Source of the DNA: Bradyrhizobium erythrophlei
GTDB taxonomy: Bacteria > Pseudomonadota > Alphaproteobacteria > Rhizobiales > Xanthobacteraceae
Direction of reading: 5' to 3'
Length of the DNA: 64,000 nucleotides
Assembly (NCBI RefSeq): GCF_900129505.1
Contig: NZ_LT670818.1
Coordinates: 1,178,001-1,242,000, forward strand
The translations under genes were made by a program, and so were the position numbers. Under the pieces are notes generated by a model. That model worked only from the letters and a program-made list of their open reading frames with translations. It ran no database searches and was not told the origin of the DNA. Shown here piece after piece: positions 1-9,451 of the stretch (positions are counted from its first letter, which is position 1; each line of letters starts with the position of its first letter).

Positions 1-1
1 A

Positions 2-715
2 GACGTTCCGCATGACGACGCTTCCGCGATCGCGTCGGGACCGACGGTGCCGGATCCGACCACGCTGGCGGACGCCCGCGCCCTGGTCGCGAAATACGGC
101 CTCGATGTCGACGACGCCATCCGCCGCGCGCTCGACGATCCCGGTAACGAAAGCTGCAAGCCGGGCGACGCCGCCTTTGCGCGCGCCCAGTTCGAGCTGA
201 TCGCACGGCCGAAACAGTCGCTCGACGCGGCGGTGCAGCTCGCAACGGATGCAGGCTATGAGGTGATTGATCTCGGCGCCGATCTCGAAGGCGAGGCACG
301 CGAAATTGCCGCCGAACACGCGCGGCTGGCGCTCACGGCGCGCGCGGCTGGCAAGCGCGTGGCGATCCTGTCGGGCGGCGAACTCACGGTCACCGTGCGC
401 GGCCAGGGTCGCGGCGGCCCGAACCAGGAATATGCGCTGGCGCTGGCCGGCCTGCTCAGGGACACGTCAGGCATCTCGGCGCTGGCGGCTGACACCGACG
501 GCGCCGACGGCGGCGCCGGGAGTGCGGCCGATCCCGCCGGCGCGCTGATCGATGCCGGCACATTTGCCAAAATGAAATCCCTCGGCCTCGACGCCAAAGC
601 CTATCTCGACAACAACGACGCCACCGCGTTCTTCGCCGCCACCGGGGATTTGCTGCTGACCGGGCCGACGCTGACCAATGTCAACGATGTCAGGGTGATT
701 TTGGTGGATGCTTAG
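2..715 (+). CDS. Glycerate 2-kinase, MOFRL family (C-terminal part, gene enters from left)
   Basis: The frame is open from the window edge, so this is the C-terminal 237 residues of a protein of about 420-440. The visible part begins inside the family hallmark (DVPHDDASAIASGPTVPDP), followed by the MOFRL domain with LSGGELTVTVRGQGRGGPNQE and the acidic DTDGADGGAGSAADP loop. These are features of bacterial glycerate kinases that phosphorylate D-glycerate to 2-phosphoglycerate in glyoxylate, tartrate or hydroxypyruvate metabolism. Many homologues are misnamed hydroxypyruvate reductase (TtuD). The missing N-terminus lies left of position 1. The gene converges with the MarR gene, and a palindromic repeat separates them. 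Confidence 0.9.
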   Translation, partial: DVPHDDASAIASGPTVPDPTTLADARALVAKYGLDVDDAIRRALDDPGNESCKPGDAAFARAQFELIARPKQSLDAAVQLATDAGYEVIDLGADLEGEAREIAAEHARLALTARAAGKRVAILSGGELTVTVRGQGRGGPNQEYALALAGLLRDTSGISALAADTDGADGGAGSAADPAGALIDAGTFAKMKSLGLDAKAYLDNNDATAFFAATGDLLLTGPTLTNVNDVRVILVDA

Positions 716-717
716 AC

Positions 718-820
718 CGTCATTCCGGGGCGCGCGTAAGCGCGAACCCGGAATCTCGAGATTCTCCGATGTGCAATTGCACATCGTAGTTCGATGCTTC
801 GCATCGCCCCGGAATGACGA
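718..820. repeat. Palindromic intergenic repeat, 'ATTCCGGGGCG' family
   Basis: Terminal arms GTCATTCCGGGGCG (from 719) and CGCCCCGGAATGAC (to 818) are inverted copies enclosing further partial dyads. Similar units occur at 27058-27099, 35618-35716 and 50041-50139. It starts 3 nt after the glycerate kinase stop codon, so it probably folds at the 3' end of that transcript. Confidence 0.8.
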
Positions 821-884
821 AGTGTGGACTGCTTCGTCGCAGCGCTCCTCGCAGTCACGATGGAGCGGTTCGCCGAACGGCCCC

Positions 885-1415
885 TCAAAACTCCCGTGCG
901 ATGGTCGCCAGCATTTCCAGCAGCGCGGCGCGGTTGGCGGGGCCGAGCAGTTCGTTGAGACGCGCTTCGTGCTTGGAGGCGACGAGTTTCTTGGCGCGGG
1001 CCAGCACCGCCCTGCCCTTGTCGGTGAGGACCAGGATGTGGGAGCGGCGATCGTTGGCGGAACGCATCCGCGAACACAGATCGCGGCTCTCCAGCCCGTC
1101 GAGCATCGCCACGAAGTTCGGCCGCAGGATGCCGAGCGTATTGGCGATCTCGGTCTGGTTGCGCCCGGGATTCTTGTCGAGCAGCAACAGCACCGAGAAC
1201 TGCGCCGGGGTCAGTTGCAGCGGTGCGACGCAGCGCAGGAAATCCTCGAACACCCTCAGTTGAGCGCGCTTGAGCGAATAGCCCAGCAGTTCGGACAATT
1301 CGCCCATCTGCAGCGCGGGGGCTTCCACGGTCGTCTCGACAGGCTCCTTGCGGGCGGTGCGGGAGGTCTTGCTCGAGTCCCTGGCATCGACGGTGGCGGT
1401 CTTGGAAACAGTCAT
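885..1415 (-). CDS. MarR-family transcriptional regulator (CouR-like by context)
   Basis: This is a 176-residue protein. After a Ser/Thr/Ala-rich N-terminal extension of about 35 residues comes a typical MarR winged-helix fold: helix segment LTPAQFSVLLLLDKNPGRNQTEIANTLG, recognition helix around RPNFVAMLDGLESRDL, and wing SANDRRSHILVLTDKGR. It is divergent from the ABC transporter operon at 1707. In R. palustris the MarR protein CouR represses p-coumarate genes and responds to p-coumaroyl-CoA. The same neighbours (ligase, crotonase, TRAP and ABC transporters) make a CouR role likely here. The family call is secure. The ligand is inferred. A matching operator motif is found before three operons of the locus. 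Confidence 0.88.
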   Translation of the reverse strand: MTVSKTATVDARDSSKTSRTARKEPVETTVEAPALQMGELSELLGYSLKRAQLRVFEDFLRCVAPLQLTPAQFSVLLLLDKNPGRNQTEIANTLGILRPNFVAMLDGLESRDLCSRMRSANDRRSHILVLTDKGRAVLARAKKLVASKHEARLNELLGPANRAALLEMLATIAREF

Positions 1416-1440
1416 CGCGCGATGCTCGCAATCTGGCCGG

Positions 1441-1540
1441 AGCCCTGGTTCTGATTGAATCGGAACCAGGACTCCGGCTGCTTTGTCTTACGCGTTTTCC
1501 TCACGCGAACCGGTATCCACTTCGCGCGAAAACGCTATAG
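1441..1540. repeat. Interspersed repeat A, copy 1 (dyad plus ACGCGAACCGGTATCCAC tail)
   Basis: A dyad with CCTGGTTC/GAACCAGG arms (1444-1470) is followed by a conserved tail containing CGCGAACCGGTATCCAC and ending CGAAAACGCTATA. Near-identical architecture is present at 10634-10735 and 23848-23944, with the tail alone at 45069-45118. It lies between the MarR gene and the ABC operon. Confidence 0.8.
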
Positions 1541-1582
1541 GCTGCAAATGGCCCCTCCCCGGAAGGCGGGCCTTGAGATTAT

Positions 1583-1612
1583 ATTTGATAATTGTTATCC
1601 ATCATATCAAAT
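1583..1612. promoter_or_regulatory. Candidate MarR operator before the ABC transporter operon
   Basis: AT-rich dyad in GC-rich DNA. Outer arms ATTTGATA (1583-1590) and TATCAAAT (1605-1612) are perfect inverted copies. Nested inside is GTTATCCATCATATC (1594-1608), which fits the GTTAT-N5-ATAAC pattern also found at 14746-14760 and 18371-18385. It lies about 100 nt before the first gene of the uptake operon and in the divergent region of the MarR gene. Confidence 0.6.
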
Positions 1613-1706
1613 ACCGGCAGCATGTTTCAACTGCTGTTATCGGACGGTCGGGCGGCCTCTTTGAAGGCTAGAGGACCGGCCGGGGTGTGAGGGGGAGCGT
1701 CCGGTC

Positions 1707-2747
1707 TTGAACATGACGATCATGCTGTTCCTGGTGCAGGACGGCATCACCAATGGCGCGATCTATGCGTTGCTGGGGCTCGCGCTGGTGCTGGTATTCG
1801 CCGTCACGCGCGTGATCCTGATTCCGCAGGGCGAGTTCGTCACCTATGGCGCGCTGACCTATGCCTCGCTGTCGTCGGGGCAGATGCCCGGCACCGCGCG
1901 GCTGGCGGTGGCGATGGGGATCGTGGCGTTCGCGCTCGACCTGTTCGCAGGCCGCAAATCGCCGCACCTGAAGCTGGTCGCCCGCGCCTTCGCAGTCAAC
2001 ATCGTGCTGCCCTCGGCGATCCTCGCCCTCACCGCCTGGCTCGCCGGCCGCCATCCGCCGATCGCCGTCTCCATCGCGCTGTCGCTGGCGATCGTCGCCC
2101 TGATCGGCCTGTTTCTCTACCGCATCGCGTTTCAGCCCTTGGCGCATACCTCGGTGCTGGTGCTGCTGATCGCCTCGGTCGGCTGCCATCTGGCGCTGCA
2201 GGGGTTCGGGCTGGTGTTTTTCGGCGCCGAGGGCCAGCGCGGCCCGACCATCGCGGACACCGCCTTCACCCTCGGGCCGCTGCGCTTCACCGGCCAGAGC
2301 ATCGCGGTCTATGGCATCACCATCGCCTTCATCATCGCCCTGTGGCTGTTCTTCGGGCTGACGCTGTATGGCAAGGCGCTGCGCGCCACCGCCGTCAATC
2401 GGCTGGGCGCGCGGCTGGTCGGGATCCGCACCACGCTGTCGGGGCAGATCGCATTCCTGCTGGCTTCCGTGATCGGCGCGATTTCGGGGATCCTGATCGT
2501 GCCGATCACGACGCTGTATTACGACACCGGATTCCTGATCGGGCTGAAAGGTTTCATCGCCGCGATCATCGGCGGCCTCGTCAGCTACCCCCTGACCGCG
2601 GTCGCGGCGCTGGTGGTCGGCACGGTGGAAGCGTTCTCCTCGTTCTATGCCAGCAATTTCAAGGAGGTCATCGTGTTCACGCTGATCCTTCCGGTTCTCG
2701 TGCTGCGGTCGCTGTCGGCGCCCGCCGTCGAGGAAGAGAAGGATTGA
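1707..2747 (+). CDS. Branched-chain/aromatic-acid-type ABC transporter permease (LivH-like)
   Basis: A 346-residue integral membrane permease of the LivH class, with repeated hydrophobic segments and conserved GAIYALLGLALVLVF near the N-terminus and GFIAAIIGGLVSYPLTAVAALVVG near the C-terminus. A TTG start at 1707 is preferred because the GGGGGAG ribosome site at 1691-1697 is well spaced for it; ATG at 1713 would be 15 nt away. It is the first gene of an operon with the fused permease-ATPase (2753) and LivF-type ATPase (4519). Within this locus the substrate is probably an aromatic acid such as p-coumarate. The likely binding protein is encoded at 9452-10603, detached from the operon. Confidence 0.9.
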   Translation: MNMTIMLFLVQDGITNGAIYALLGLALVLVFAVTRVILIPQGEFVTYGALTYASLSSGQMPGTARLAVAMGIVAFALDLFAGRKSPHLKLVARAFAVNIVLPSAILALTAWLAGRHPPIAVSIALSLAIVALIGLFLYRIAFQPLAHTSVLVLLIASVGCHLALQGFGLVFFGAEGQRGPTIADTAFTLGPLRFTGQSIAVYGITIAFIIALWLFFGLTLYGKALRATAVNRLGARLVGIRTTLSGQIAFLLASVIGAISGILIVPITTLYYDTGFLIGLKGFIAAIIGGLVSYPLTAVAALVVGTVEAFSSFYASNFKEVIVFTLILPVLVLRSLSAPAVEEEKD

Positions 2748-2752
2748 TCGCG

Positions 2753-4518
2753 ATGAAAGAGCGGCTGCCCGTCCTCGTGTTCGCGCTTGTGATGGCGGCA
2801 ATCCCGTTCATCCCGGGGATGCCGCCGTTCTGGATCGTGCTCCTGGACAATATCGGGTTATCGGCGCTGGTGGCGATGGGGCTCGTGCTCCTGACCGGCG
2901 TCGGCGGCCTCACCTCGTTCGGCCAGGCGGCGTTCTGCGGCTTCGGCGCCTACACCACCGCGGTACTAACGACGACCTACGGCCTGTCGCCATGGCTGAC
3001 GCTGCCGCTGTCGCTCTTGGTGAGCGGCCTCGCCGCGGTGCTGCTCGGCCTCGTTACGGTGCGGCTGTCCGGGCACTATCTGCCGCTCGGCACCATCGCC
3101 TGGGGCCTCGGCCTGTTTTACCTGTTCAGCAAGCTCGAATTCTTAGGGAGAAACGACGGCATCTCCGCGATCCCGCCGCTGTCGATCGGCGCCTTCAAGA
3201 TGATCGATCCCGGCAGCATCTATTTTGCCATCTGGATCGCCGTCCTGCTGTCGGCGCTCCTGACCATGAACCTGCTGGACTCGCGCACCGGCCGCGCCAT
3301 CCGCGCGCTGCGGCGCGGCCATATCGCCGCCGAAGCCTTCGGCGTGCAGACGCCCCGCGCCAAACTCCTGGTGTTCATCTATGCGGCCGTTCTGGCCGGG
3401 CTGTCCGGCTGGCTTTATGCGCATTTCCAGCGCGCCGCCAATCCGACCCCGTTCGGCGCCCAGGCCGGCATCGAATATCTCTTCATCGCGGTGGTCGGCG
3501 GCGCCGGCTATGTCTGGGGCGGCGTACTGGGCGCGGCCATCGTCGTCGTCCTGAAGGAGATCCTGCAGAGCTATCTGCCTTATATCTTCGGCGGCCAGGT
3601 CCAGCTCGAGACCATCGTGTTCGGCATCCTCCTGGTGGTGCTGCTGCAACTGGCGCCGACCGGCGTCTGGCCCTGGCTGACGGCGCGGCTACCCCTTAAA
3701 ACCGGCCGCCGGCGGCCCGATGCAACGCTGACCCTGCCCATGCGCCCGCGCGCGGCCGGCGCGTCTTCCGTGCTGTTGCAGATCGAGAAAGCGCGCAAAC
3801 AATTCGGCGGCGTCATTGCGGTCAACGACGTCTCCTTCGACGTCTGGGCCCGCGAGATCGTCGCGCTGATCGGCCCCAACGGCGCCGGCAAGAGCACGAC
3901 CTTCAACCTGATCACCGGCGTGCTGACCAAGTCCGGCGGCAAGATCTCCGTGCTCGGCAAGCGCATCGACAACGCACCACCGCAGGAAGTGACGAAACTC
4001 GGCATCGCCAGGACGTTTCAGCACGTCAAGCTGGTGCCTGACATGACGGTGCTGGAGAACGTCGCGATCGGCGCGCACCTGCGCGGACGTTCCGGCGCGA
4101 TCTCCAGCATGTTCTGGCTCGACCGCGCCGACGAGGCAAGACTGCTCGCGGAAGCGGCACGCCAGATCGAGCGCGTCGGGCTTTCCGGCCAGATTGACGC
4201 GCTGGCCGGCTCGCTCTCGCTCGGCCAGCAGCGCATCGTCGAAATCGCGCGCGCGCTGTGCGTCGACCCGATGCTGCTGCTGCTCGACGAGCCGGCCGCC
4301 GGCCTGCGCCACATGGAGAAGCAGCGCCTCGCCGGCCTCTTGCGCGGCTTGCGCGACGGCGGCATGTCGGTGCTGCTGGTGGAGCACGACATGGGATTCG
4401 TGATGGATCTCGCCGACCGCATCGTGGTGCTCGACTTCGGCACCAAGATCGCTGAAGGCACGCCGCAAGCGATCAAGACCAATCCCGACGTCATCAAGGC
4501 CTATCTCGGAGCGGTCGC

Positions 4519-4522
<4 letters not shown>
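2753..4522 (+). CDS. Fused ABC permease (LivM) - ATP-binding protein (LivG)
   Basis: A single 589-residue polypeptide joins a LivM-type permease (about residues 1-310, with [28 protein letters not shown] and the [16 protein letters not shown] helix) to a complete LivG ATPase (about 345-589). Walker A GPNGAGKS is near 373-380, signature LSLGQQR near 487-493 and Walker [12 protein letters not shown] near 508. No stop or start interrupts the roughly 35-residue Arg/Pro-rich linker, so the fusion looks genuine. The frame is open further upstream, but ATG 2753 sits 5 nt after the LivH stop and gives the family N-terminus. The gene ends with an ATGA overlap with the LivF gene. It supplies one permease half and one nucleotide-binding domain of the importer. 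Confidence 0.92.
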
Positions 4523-5250
<728 letters not shown>

Positions 5251-5398
5251 CCGCCAATGGCCTCTTTAACCGCAATGGCTACGGCCAAAAATGGCGCGAA
5301 TCGGTTCGCGACCGCCGATTCGGCCGTGCGTTAACCGAACCTCTTAAGAAAACATGAACGAATCCCTGCAAGTTTGAAGCAACTCCAGGAGGGGTGAC

Positions 5399-5584
5399 AT
5401 GAGCAACATCGGCCCAACGTACCCGGCCCACATCGTGGTTAGTCAGGCGGAATTCAAACTCGTTGCAGACGAAACGACCAAGGCAGCGACCGCGACGATC
5501 AAATCCGATCAACAGCGTGTCGAAGCCGCCCAGGAACTCGAGGCCGAAGAGGCCAAGATATCCAGCGTGGATATCGTTACCTGA
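5399..5584 (+). CDS. Small acidic protein of unknown function (61 aa)
   Basis: A very good ribosome site (AGGAGGGGTGAC) directly precedes ATG 5399, so translation is likely. The product has 61 residues, no membrane segment and no cysteines. The central part, about residues 20-52, is rich in Ala, Glu, Lys and Gln and predicted helical (DETTKAATATIKSDQQRVEAAQ, then LEAEEAKI), like a short coiled coil. I do not recognise the family. It stands alone between the ABC operon and a degraded region. The strong Shine-Dalgarno is the main evidence that it is a gene rather than a chance frame. Confidence 0.6.
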   Translation: MSNIGPTYPAHIVVSQAEFKLVADETTKAATATIKSDQQRVEAAQELEAEEAKISSVDIVT

Positions 5585-6060
5585 GCCAGGCTGACACGCG
5601 ACGTTGACATCCGGCCGCGACCGCGCCATTCGGCGCGAGATGTTTCGCGCCTGTCCAACCACGCCCGGGCGAATTCCGGCCACCTCGCAATTTTCCGAAC
5701 GTCCGCTACGTCACACTCGGACCTCGGGCCGCGTCTGAGCCAGGTCCTTCATCCTCCGACGGCCGACATACGGGCTTTCACGGCGGCCGGCGGCAGCGCG
5801 CGCTTCGAGCTGCTCCACGGCGTTCCGGGCGACGGCCATCTGCTGCGGCTCTATCCCGACAGGTGGCGGCCGATTGCAGACCAATTCCTGGCAACGCTCG
5901 ATGCGCAAAGGCGCTAGGGCGAGTTTCGCCCTTGGGCGGCTTCGCCTCATTTTTGTCGCCGCACGCCTACAACCGCAATTGTTTTCCGGGAGACTGAAAT
6001 CGCGCGGTAGCGCGGGCCGTCCAGTTTGCATGACGGATATCAGCAACCGGAGATCCAATC
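5585..6060. other. Gene-poor stretch with one remnant
   Basis: No intact gene is visible. It holds the hydrolase-like tail at 5762-5917 and otherwise unassigned DNA. The last 60 nt lead to the secreted small protein at 6061. Confidence 0.5.
5762..5917 (+). pseudogene. Remnant of an alpha/beta-hydrolase C-terminus
   Basis: The frame reads ADIRAFTAAGGSARFELL, then HGVPGDGHLLRLYPDRW, then RPIADQFLATLDAQRR and a stop. The GDGH motif followed by an 'xxYPxxW...FL' tail resembles the catalytic-His end of dienelactone-hydrolase or peptidase-S9 type alpha/beta hydrolases. No start codon or upstream hydrolase body is present in this frame, so it appears to be a leftover fragment. It could also be chance; only the short motif supports the call. 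Confidence 0.3.
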
Positions 6061-6333
6061 ATGCGAAACCTGATCAAGACCGCAGCATTGCTGGCGCTGC
6101 TCGGCAGTCGGATCGCGATGGCGCAGACCATGGGAAAATCGCTGGCCGGGCCCGCCGCTCCAATCGTGACCTTATCGCTGGCGCAGGATCCGCGATCGGT
6201 CGGCGGCGCGCCAATCGGCCACCGCCAGCCGCACCCCGCGGACCTCCCGCCGGAGGCCGCCGGCCATCTCGAGCAGCTCAGTGCGGAGGACACCGCCGTC
6301 GATCGCAAGCTTAATATCTGTCGCGGCTGCTGA
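6061..6333 (+). CDS. Small exported protein ending in ICRGC (unknown function)
   Basis: A 90-residue protein with an N-terminal signal peptide (MRNLIKTAALLALLGSRIAMAQ, cleavage likely after AMA). The mature part has the pattern IGHRQPHPADLPP ... DRKLNICRGC. I recall small periplasmic proteins in Bradyrhizobium with a GHRQP...DRKL..ICRGC ending; no function is known to me. The two terminal cysteines (CRGC) could form a disulfide or bind metal. It is monocistronic: the next gene starts 210 nt downstream behind a hairpin-containing spacer. Confidence 0.65.
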   Translation: MRNLIKTAALLALLGSRIAMAQTMGKSLAGPAAPIVTLSLAQDPRSVGGAPIGHRQPHPADLPPEAAGHLEQLSAEDTAVDRKLNICRGC

Positions 6334-6398
6334 GTCGACGTCCGGTTCCAGATTCTTCGCGAATTCGAGTCGCCCGCTACAACCGTAACCAATCCGTG

Positions 6399-6434
6399 CG
6401 GCTTTGGAAGCCGAAGCGTAACCGCGATCCTGCA
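6399..6434. repeat. Shared upstream element, copy 1 (before the MFS gene)
   Basis: It contains a perfect hairpin, CGGCTT-TGG-AAGCCG (6399-6413). Positions 6406-6434 match 7879-7907 at 24 of 29 positions by hand alignment, ending in GCGATCCTGCA in both. The copies lie about 110 and 78 nt before the MFS and glycosyltransferase starts, so this is either a common regulatory site or a small repeat. Confidence 0.45.
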
Positions 6435-6543
6435 ATCCTGGCCGCGGAAGGCCACGAGATTGCCTCTCTTTAGGGCCGCGCGCGGTACGCGACCCCAAAG
6501 AGATGGCATCGCAACGCCGGTTCAACCATAGGACATCCGACGC

Positions 6544-7755
6544 GTGCGCGTTCCGCCTGCCTCAACGGCTTTCACCTTGCTGCTGGGGTTTCTCGTCGCC
6601 CTGCCGTCCTTCGGCATCGACATGAGCCTGCCGGCGCTGACGGCCATCGGTGCCGCACTCCACGTCGCGCCGGCACAGGCCGGCCTGATGATGAGCCTCT
6701 TCATGCTCGGCTTCGCGTTCGCGCCGCTGCTCTATGGGCCGGCTTCCGATCGATACGGCCGCAAGCCCGTCGTGGTGTTCGCCTGCACGCTCTTCATCAT
6801 CGCCGGCATCGGCTGCGCCTTCGCCCGATCGCTCTCGACCCTCCTGATATGGCGCGTTGTCCAGGGTGCCGGCGCCGGCGCGAGCATGACCATCGCCCTG
6901 GCCATTATCCGCGATCTATTCGAGGGCCAGGCCGCCCGCACCAGGCTTTCCTACGTGGCCATTGCCACCATGATCGTCCCCGCGATCGCGCCGACCGCGG
7001 GAGCGGCGCTGCTTGCCCTTGGGGGTTGGCGCGCCATCCCCGCGGCGCTCGCGGGCGTCGGCATGTTGTTGCTTCTGGCCATGTCGATTGGTTTCGCCGA
7101 GAGCGCACGAATCGACCCGGCCAACCGCCTGGTCCCCTCCGTCATCGCGCGCAACTATCTTCGTGTCCTGACCAATCCGCTTTGCCTCGGGTACATCCTC
7201 GTCAACGCCGCGGCGTTCGGGGCGCTGTTCGCTTATGTCAGCGGCTCCTCGCTGTTCCTGATCAACGCCGTGGGATTGAGACCTGCCCAGTATGGCCTGG
7301 TATTCGCTGCAACCTCGCTGGGTATCATGGCGGGGGCCTTCCTCAACGGCCGGCTCAGCGCCCTCGGCGTCGGGCCGGACTATCCGTTGACGGTCGGCCT
7401 GGTGCTCGCGGCGGGCGCCGCGTTGCTGTTGCTGACGATGACGCTGGCCGACTGGATGCCGCTCGCCGTGGTGATCTCGCTTCTGGTCCTCGGCAACTTT
7501 GCATTCGGGCTGATCGCGCCGAACGCGATGCAGGGGGCGATGCAGCCCTTGCCGCAGATTGCCGGTGCCGCCGGCGCAGCCACCGGCTGCATCCAGATGG
7601 CGATGGGCGCCGTCGTCAGCGGCCTCGTCGCAACGCTCTCGAACGAGCACTCGGCGCTCTCGATGACGGCTTTTATGGCGGTGTGCTCAGTTCTCGCACT
7701 GGGCTCGTATCTGCTGCTTGCCCGTCCCGCCGAGCGTACCGCCATGCTGTCCTGA
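6544..7755 (+). CDS. MFS drug/metabolite efflux transporter, Bcr/CflA-like
   Basis: A 403-residue, 12-helix major facilitator protein with the DHA1/Bcr features: FGIDMSLPALTAIGAAL in helix 1, the loop-2/3 motif GPASDRYGRKPVV and antiporter-type RVVQGAGAGASMTIALAIIRD in helices 4-5. It probably exports a drug or metabolite by proton antiport in the inner membrane. The start is GTG 6544; no better upstream start exists in the frame. The glycosyltransferase gene follows in the same direction 229 nt on, and both are preceded by a similar element (6406-6434, 7879-7907), so the pair may make and export or detoxify one glycosylated compound. Confidence 0.85.
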   Translation: MRVPPASTAFTLLLGFLVALPSFGIDMSLPALTAIGAALHVAPAQAGLMMSLFMLGFAFAPLLYGPASDRYGRKPVVVFACTLFIIAGIGCAFARSLSTLLIWRVVQGAGAGASMTIALAIIRDLFEGQAARTRLSYVAIATMIVPAIAPTAGAALLALGGWRAIPAALAGVGMLLLLAMSIGFAESARIDPANRLVPSVIARNYLRVLTNPLCLGYILVNAAAFGALFAYVSGSSLFLINAVGLRPAQYGLVFAATSLGIMAGAFLNGRLSALGVGPDYPLTVGLVLAAGAALLLLTMTLADWMPLAVVISLLVLGNFAFGLIAPNAMQGAMQPLPQIAGAAGAATGCIQMAMGAVVSGLVATLSNEHSALSMTAFMAVCSVLALGSYLLLARPAERTAMLS

Positions 7756-7878
7756 GCGAAGGACACTCTCAGCGCTTCCGGCGTCGGCTTCCACTATTTC
7801 TCCCGCGCACGCGCGATTTCCGGGGCATGCCTTTGCAAAGCCATCACGCGTTGCAGTCGTAACCGTTTCGCGCCGCTT

Positions 7879-7907
7879 CGAAGTCGAGACGTAACGGCGA
7901 TCCTGCA
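7879..7907. repeat. Shared upstream element, copy 2 (before the glycosyltransferase gene)
   Basis: This copy matches 6406-6434 at 24/29 positions, including CGTAAC and GCGATCCTGCA. It lies 78 nt before the start at 7985. Confidence 0.45.
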
Positions 7908-7984
7908 GCCTGTCCCTCCCCGAGCCGAGCCGCCGGACAACCGTCCGGGCAACAGCTCCCTCGACAACCGGAGTGACAGGTCAC

Positions 7985-9370
7985 ATGAAAATTCTCATCG
8001 CTTCGACGCCCGCCACGGGCCATCTCAATCCGCTGCTTGCGATCGGACACACCTTGATAGCCGAAGGCCACGAGCTCGCCCTTCTGTCCGGCAGCGTCCT
8101 GCGCGGCCGCATCGAGGCGATCGGGGCGAAATTCCACGCCCTTCCCGACGGGGCGGACTACGATCTGCGCGACTTCGACTCGGTGGCTCCCGAGCTGAAA
8201 ACCATGGCTCCAGGCCTGGACTGGTTGCGCGTCGCCCTGGAGCGTGTGTTCGTCGACACCCTTCCTGCCCAGCATGAAGGCCTGCAGCAGGTTTTGCGTG
8301 CCTTCCCAGCCGACATCGTGATCGGGGACGACATGTTTTTCGGGGTGCTGCCGATGCTGCTCGGACCACGGTCGAAGCGCCCTCCTGTCGCGCTTTGCGG
8401 CACGTCGTTCCTGCATTGGCGCCGCGAGGACAGCGCTCCGCATTTTGTCGGCTTGCCCCCCGCGACCACGAAGCAGCAGGTCGACGACTATGCGGCGATC
8501 GCTCGTGAACATGACCGGGTCATCTATCAGCCCGTGGCCGATCGGCTGAATCGACGCCTGCAGAAGCTGGGCGTCGGGCCGTTGTCGATGCAGTTGTTCG
8601 AATCCGTCGTGGACCTTGCGGATGCCTATCTGCAACTGACGGTTCCGAGCTTCGAGTTTCCGCGTGACATGCCGCCCTCGGTGCGTTTCGTCGGCACGCC
8701 TCCCATCATCCCGAATCAGGTTGCACCGCCATCCTGGGCCCATGAACTCGACGGCTCGCGCAAGGTGGTGCTGGTGACGCAGGGAACGCTGGCCAACCAC
8801 AATTTCGGCCTGCTGATCGGCCCAACCCTGGCGGCGCTGGCGAACGAGCCCGATCTGCTCGTGGTCGCGACCGCCGGCGGGCGTCCCGTCGAAGCGATAC
8901 CCGGTCCCATTCCCGGCAATGCACGCCTCGCCCAGTACCTGCCGTTCGAATGGATGCTGCCCAAGGCCGACGTGCTTGTCACCAACGGCGGCTATGGCAG
9001 CGTCAACCAGGCGCTGAGCTTCGGAGTTCCGCTTGTCGCCGCAGGATTGACCGAAGACAAGGCCGACGTGAACGCGCGTATCGGATGGTCAGGCGCCGGC
9101 ATCAATCTTGCGACCAACGAGCCAACGCCCCAAGCGTTGCGTGAAGCCGTGCGCACCGTACTCGACAAGCCGGATCATCGCGCGCGGGCAAAGCGGATGG
9201 CTGACGAGTTCGGCGGGATCGACACGCGATCCGAAATACTTCGGATCGTCGGCCAACTCGCGCATCGTGCGACCGAAGCCGCCTTGCCGCCGCGCCGGGC
9301 GAACGCGGTCGGTGCGTTGCAACCACAGCTCGACAGGCCGGTGTCGAAATCGCGCGTGCGCAGCCGATAA
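7985..9370 (+). CDS. UGT/MGT-type glycosyltransferase (family 1)
   Basis: A 461-residue GT-B fold enzyme. The N-terminus MKILIASTPATGHLNPLLAIGHTLIAEGHE is the usual acceptor-side beginning. The donor-binding C-terminal half has VLVTQGTLANHNFG, the LAQYLPFEWMLPKADVLVTNGGYGSV segment (about residues 315-340) and FGVPLVAAGLTEDKADVNARI, equivalent to the UGT signature. ATG 7985 is chosen over GTG 7973 because it gives the family start. Relatives glycosylate macrolides, carotenoids, sterols or 3-hydroxyacids; the acceptor cannot be told from sequence. An MFS exporter gene lies upstream and a strong terminator downstream. Confidence 0.87.
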   Translation: MKILIASTPATGHLNPLLAIGHTLIAEGHELALLSGSVLRGRIEAIGAKFHALPDGADYDLRDFDSVAPELKTMAPGLDWLRVALERVFVDTLPAQHEGLQQVLRAFPADIVIGDDMFFGVLPMLLGPRSKRPPVALCGTSFLHWRREDSAPHFVGLPPATTKQQVDDYAAIAREHDRVIYQPVADRLNRRLQKLGVGPLSMQLFESVVDLADAYLQLTVPSFEFPRDMPPSVRFVGTPPIIPNQVAPPSWAHELDGSRKVVLVTQGTLANHNFGLLIGPTLAALANEPDLLVVATAGGRPVEAIPGPIPGNARLAQYLPFEWMLPKADVLVTNGGYGSVNQALSFGVPLVAAGLTEDKADVNARIGWSGAGINLATNEPTPQALREAVRTVLDKPDHRARAKRMADEFGGIDTRSEILRIVGQLAHRATEAALPPRRANAVGALQPQLDRPVSKSRVRSR

Positions 9371-9392
9371 ACCTCCGGCTTTGCAGCCCAAG

Positions 9393-9422
9393 AAAAAGCC
9401 GGCCTCTCGAAGAGAGGCCGGC
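9393..9422 (-). terminator. Strong intrinsic terminator, minus strand
   Basis: Perfect 11-bp stem GCCGGCCTCTC / GAGAGGCCGGC with loop GAA (9398-9422). On the minus strand it runs into a U-tract (complement of AAAAA 9393-9397), so it ends the operon of the binding protein. The hairpin alone may also stop plus-strand transcripts from the glycosyltransferase gene. Confidence 0.9.
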
Positions 9423-9451
9423 TCGCGTTCGTTCAGCGTCAGGCGTCCGGC

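Noticed and set aside
2342..2752. N-terminal extension of the LivM-LivG fusion
   Set aside because: Overlaps the LivH gene and lacks LivM similarity; ATG 2753 fits the family.
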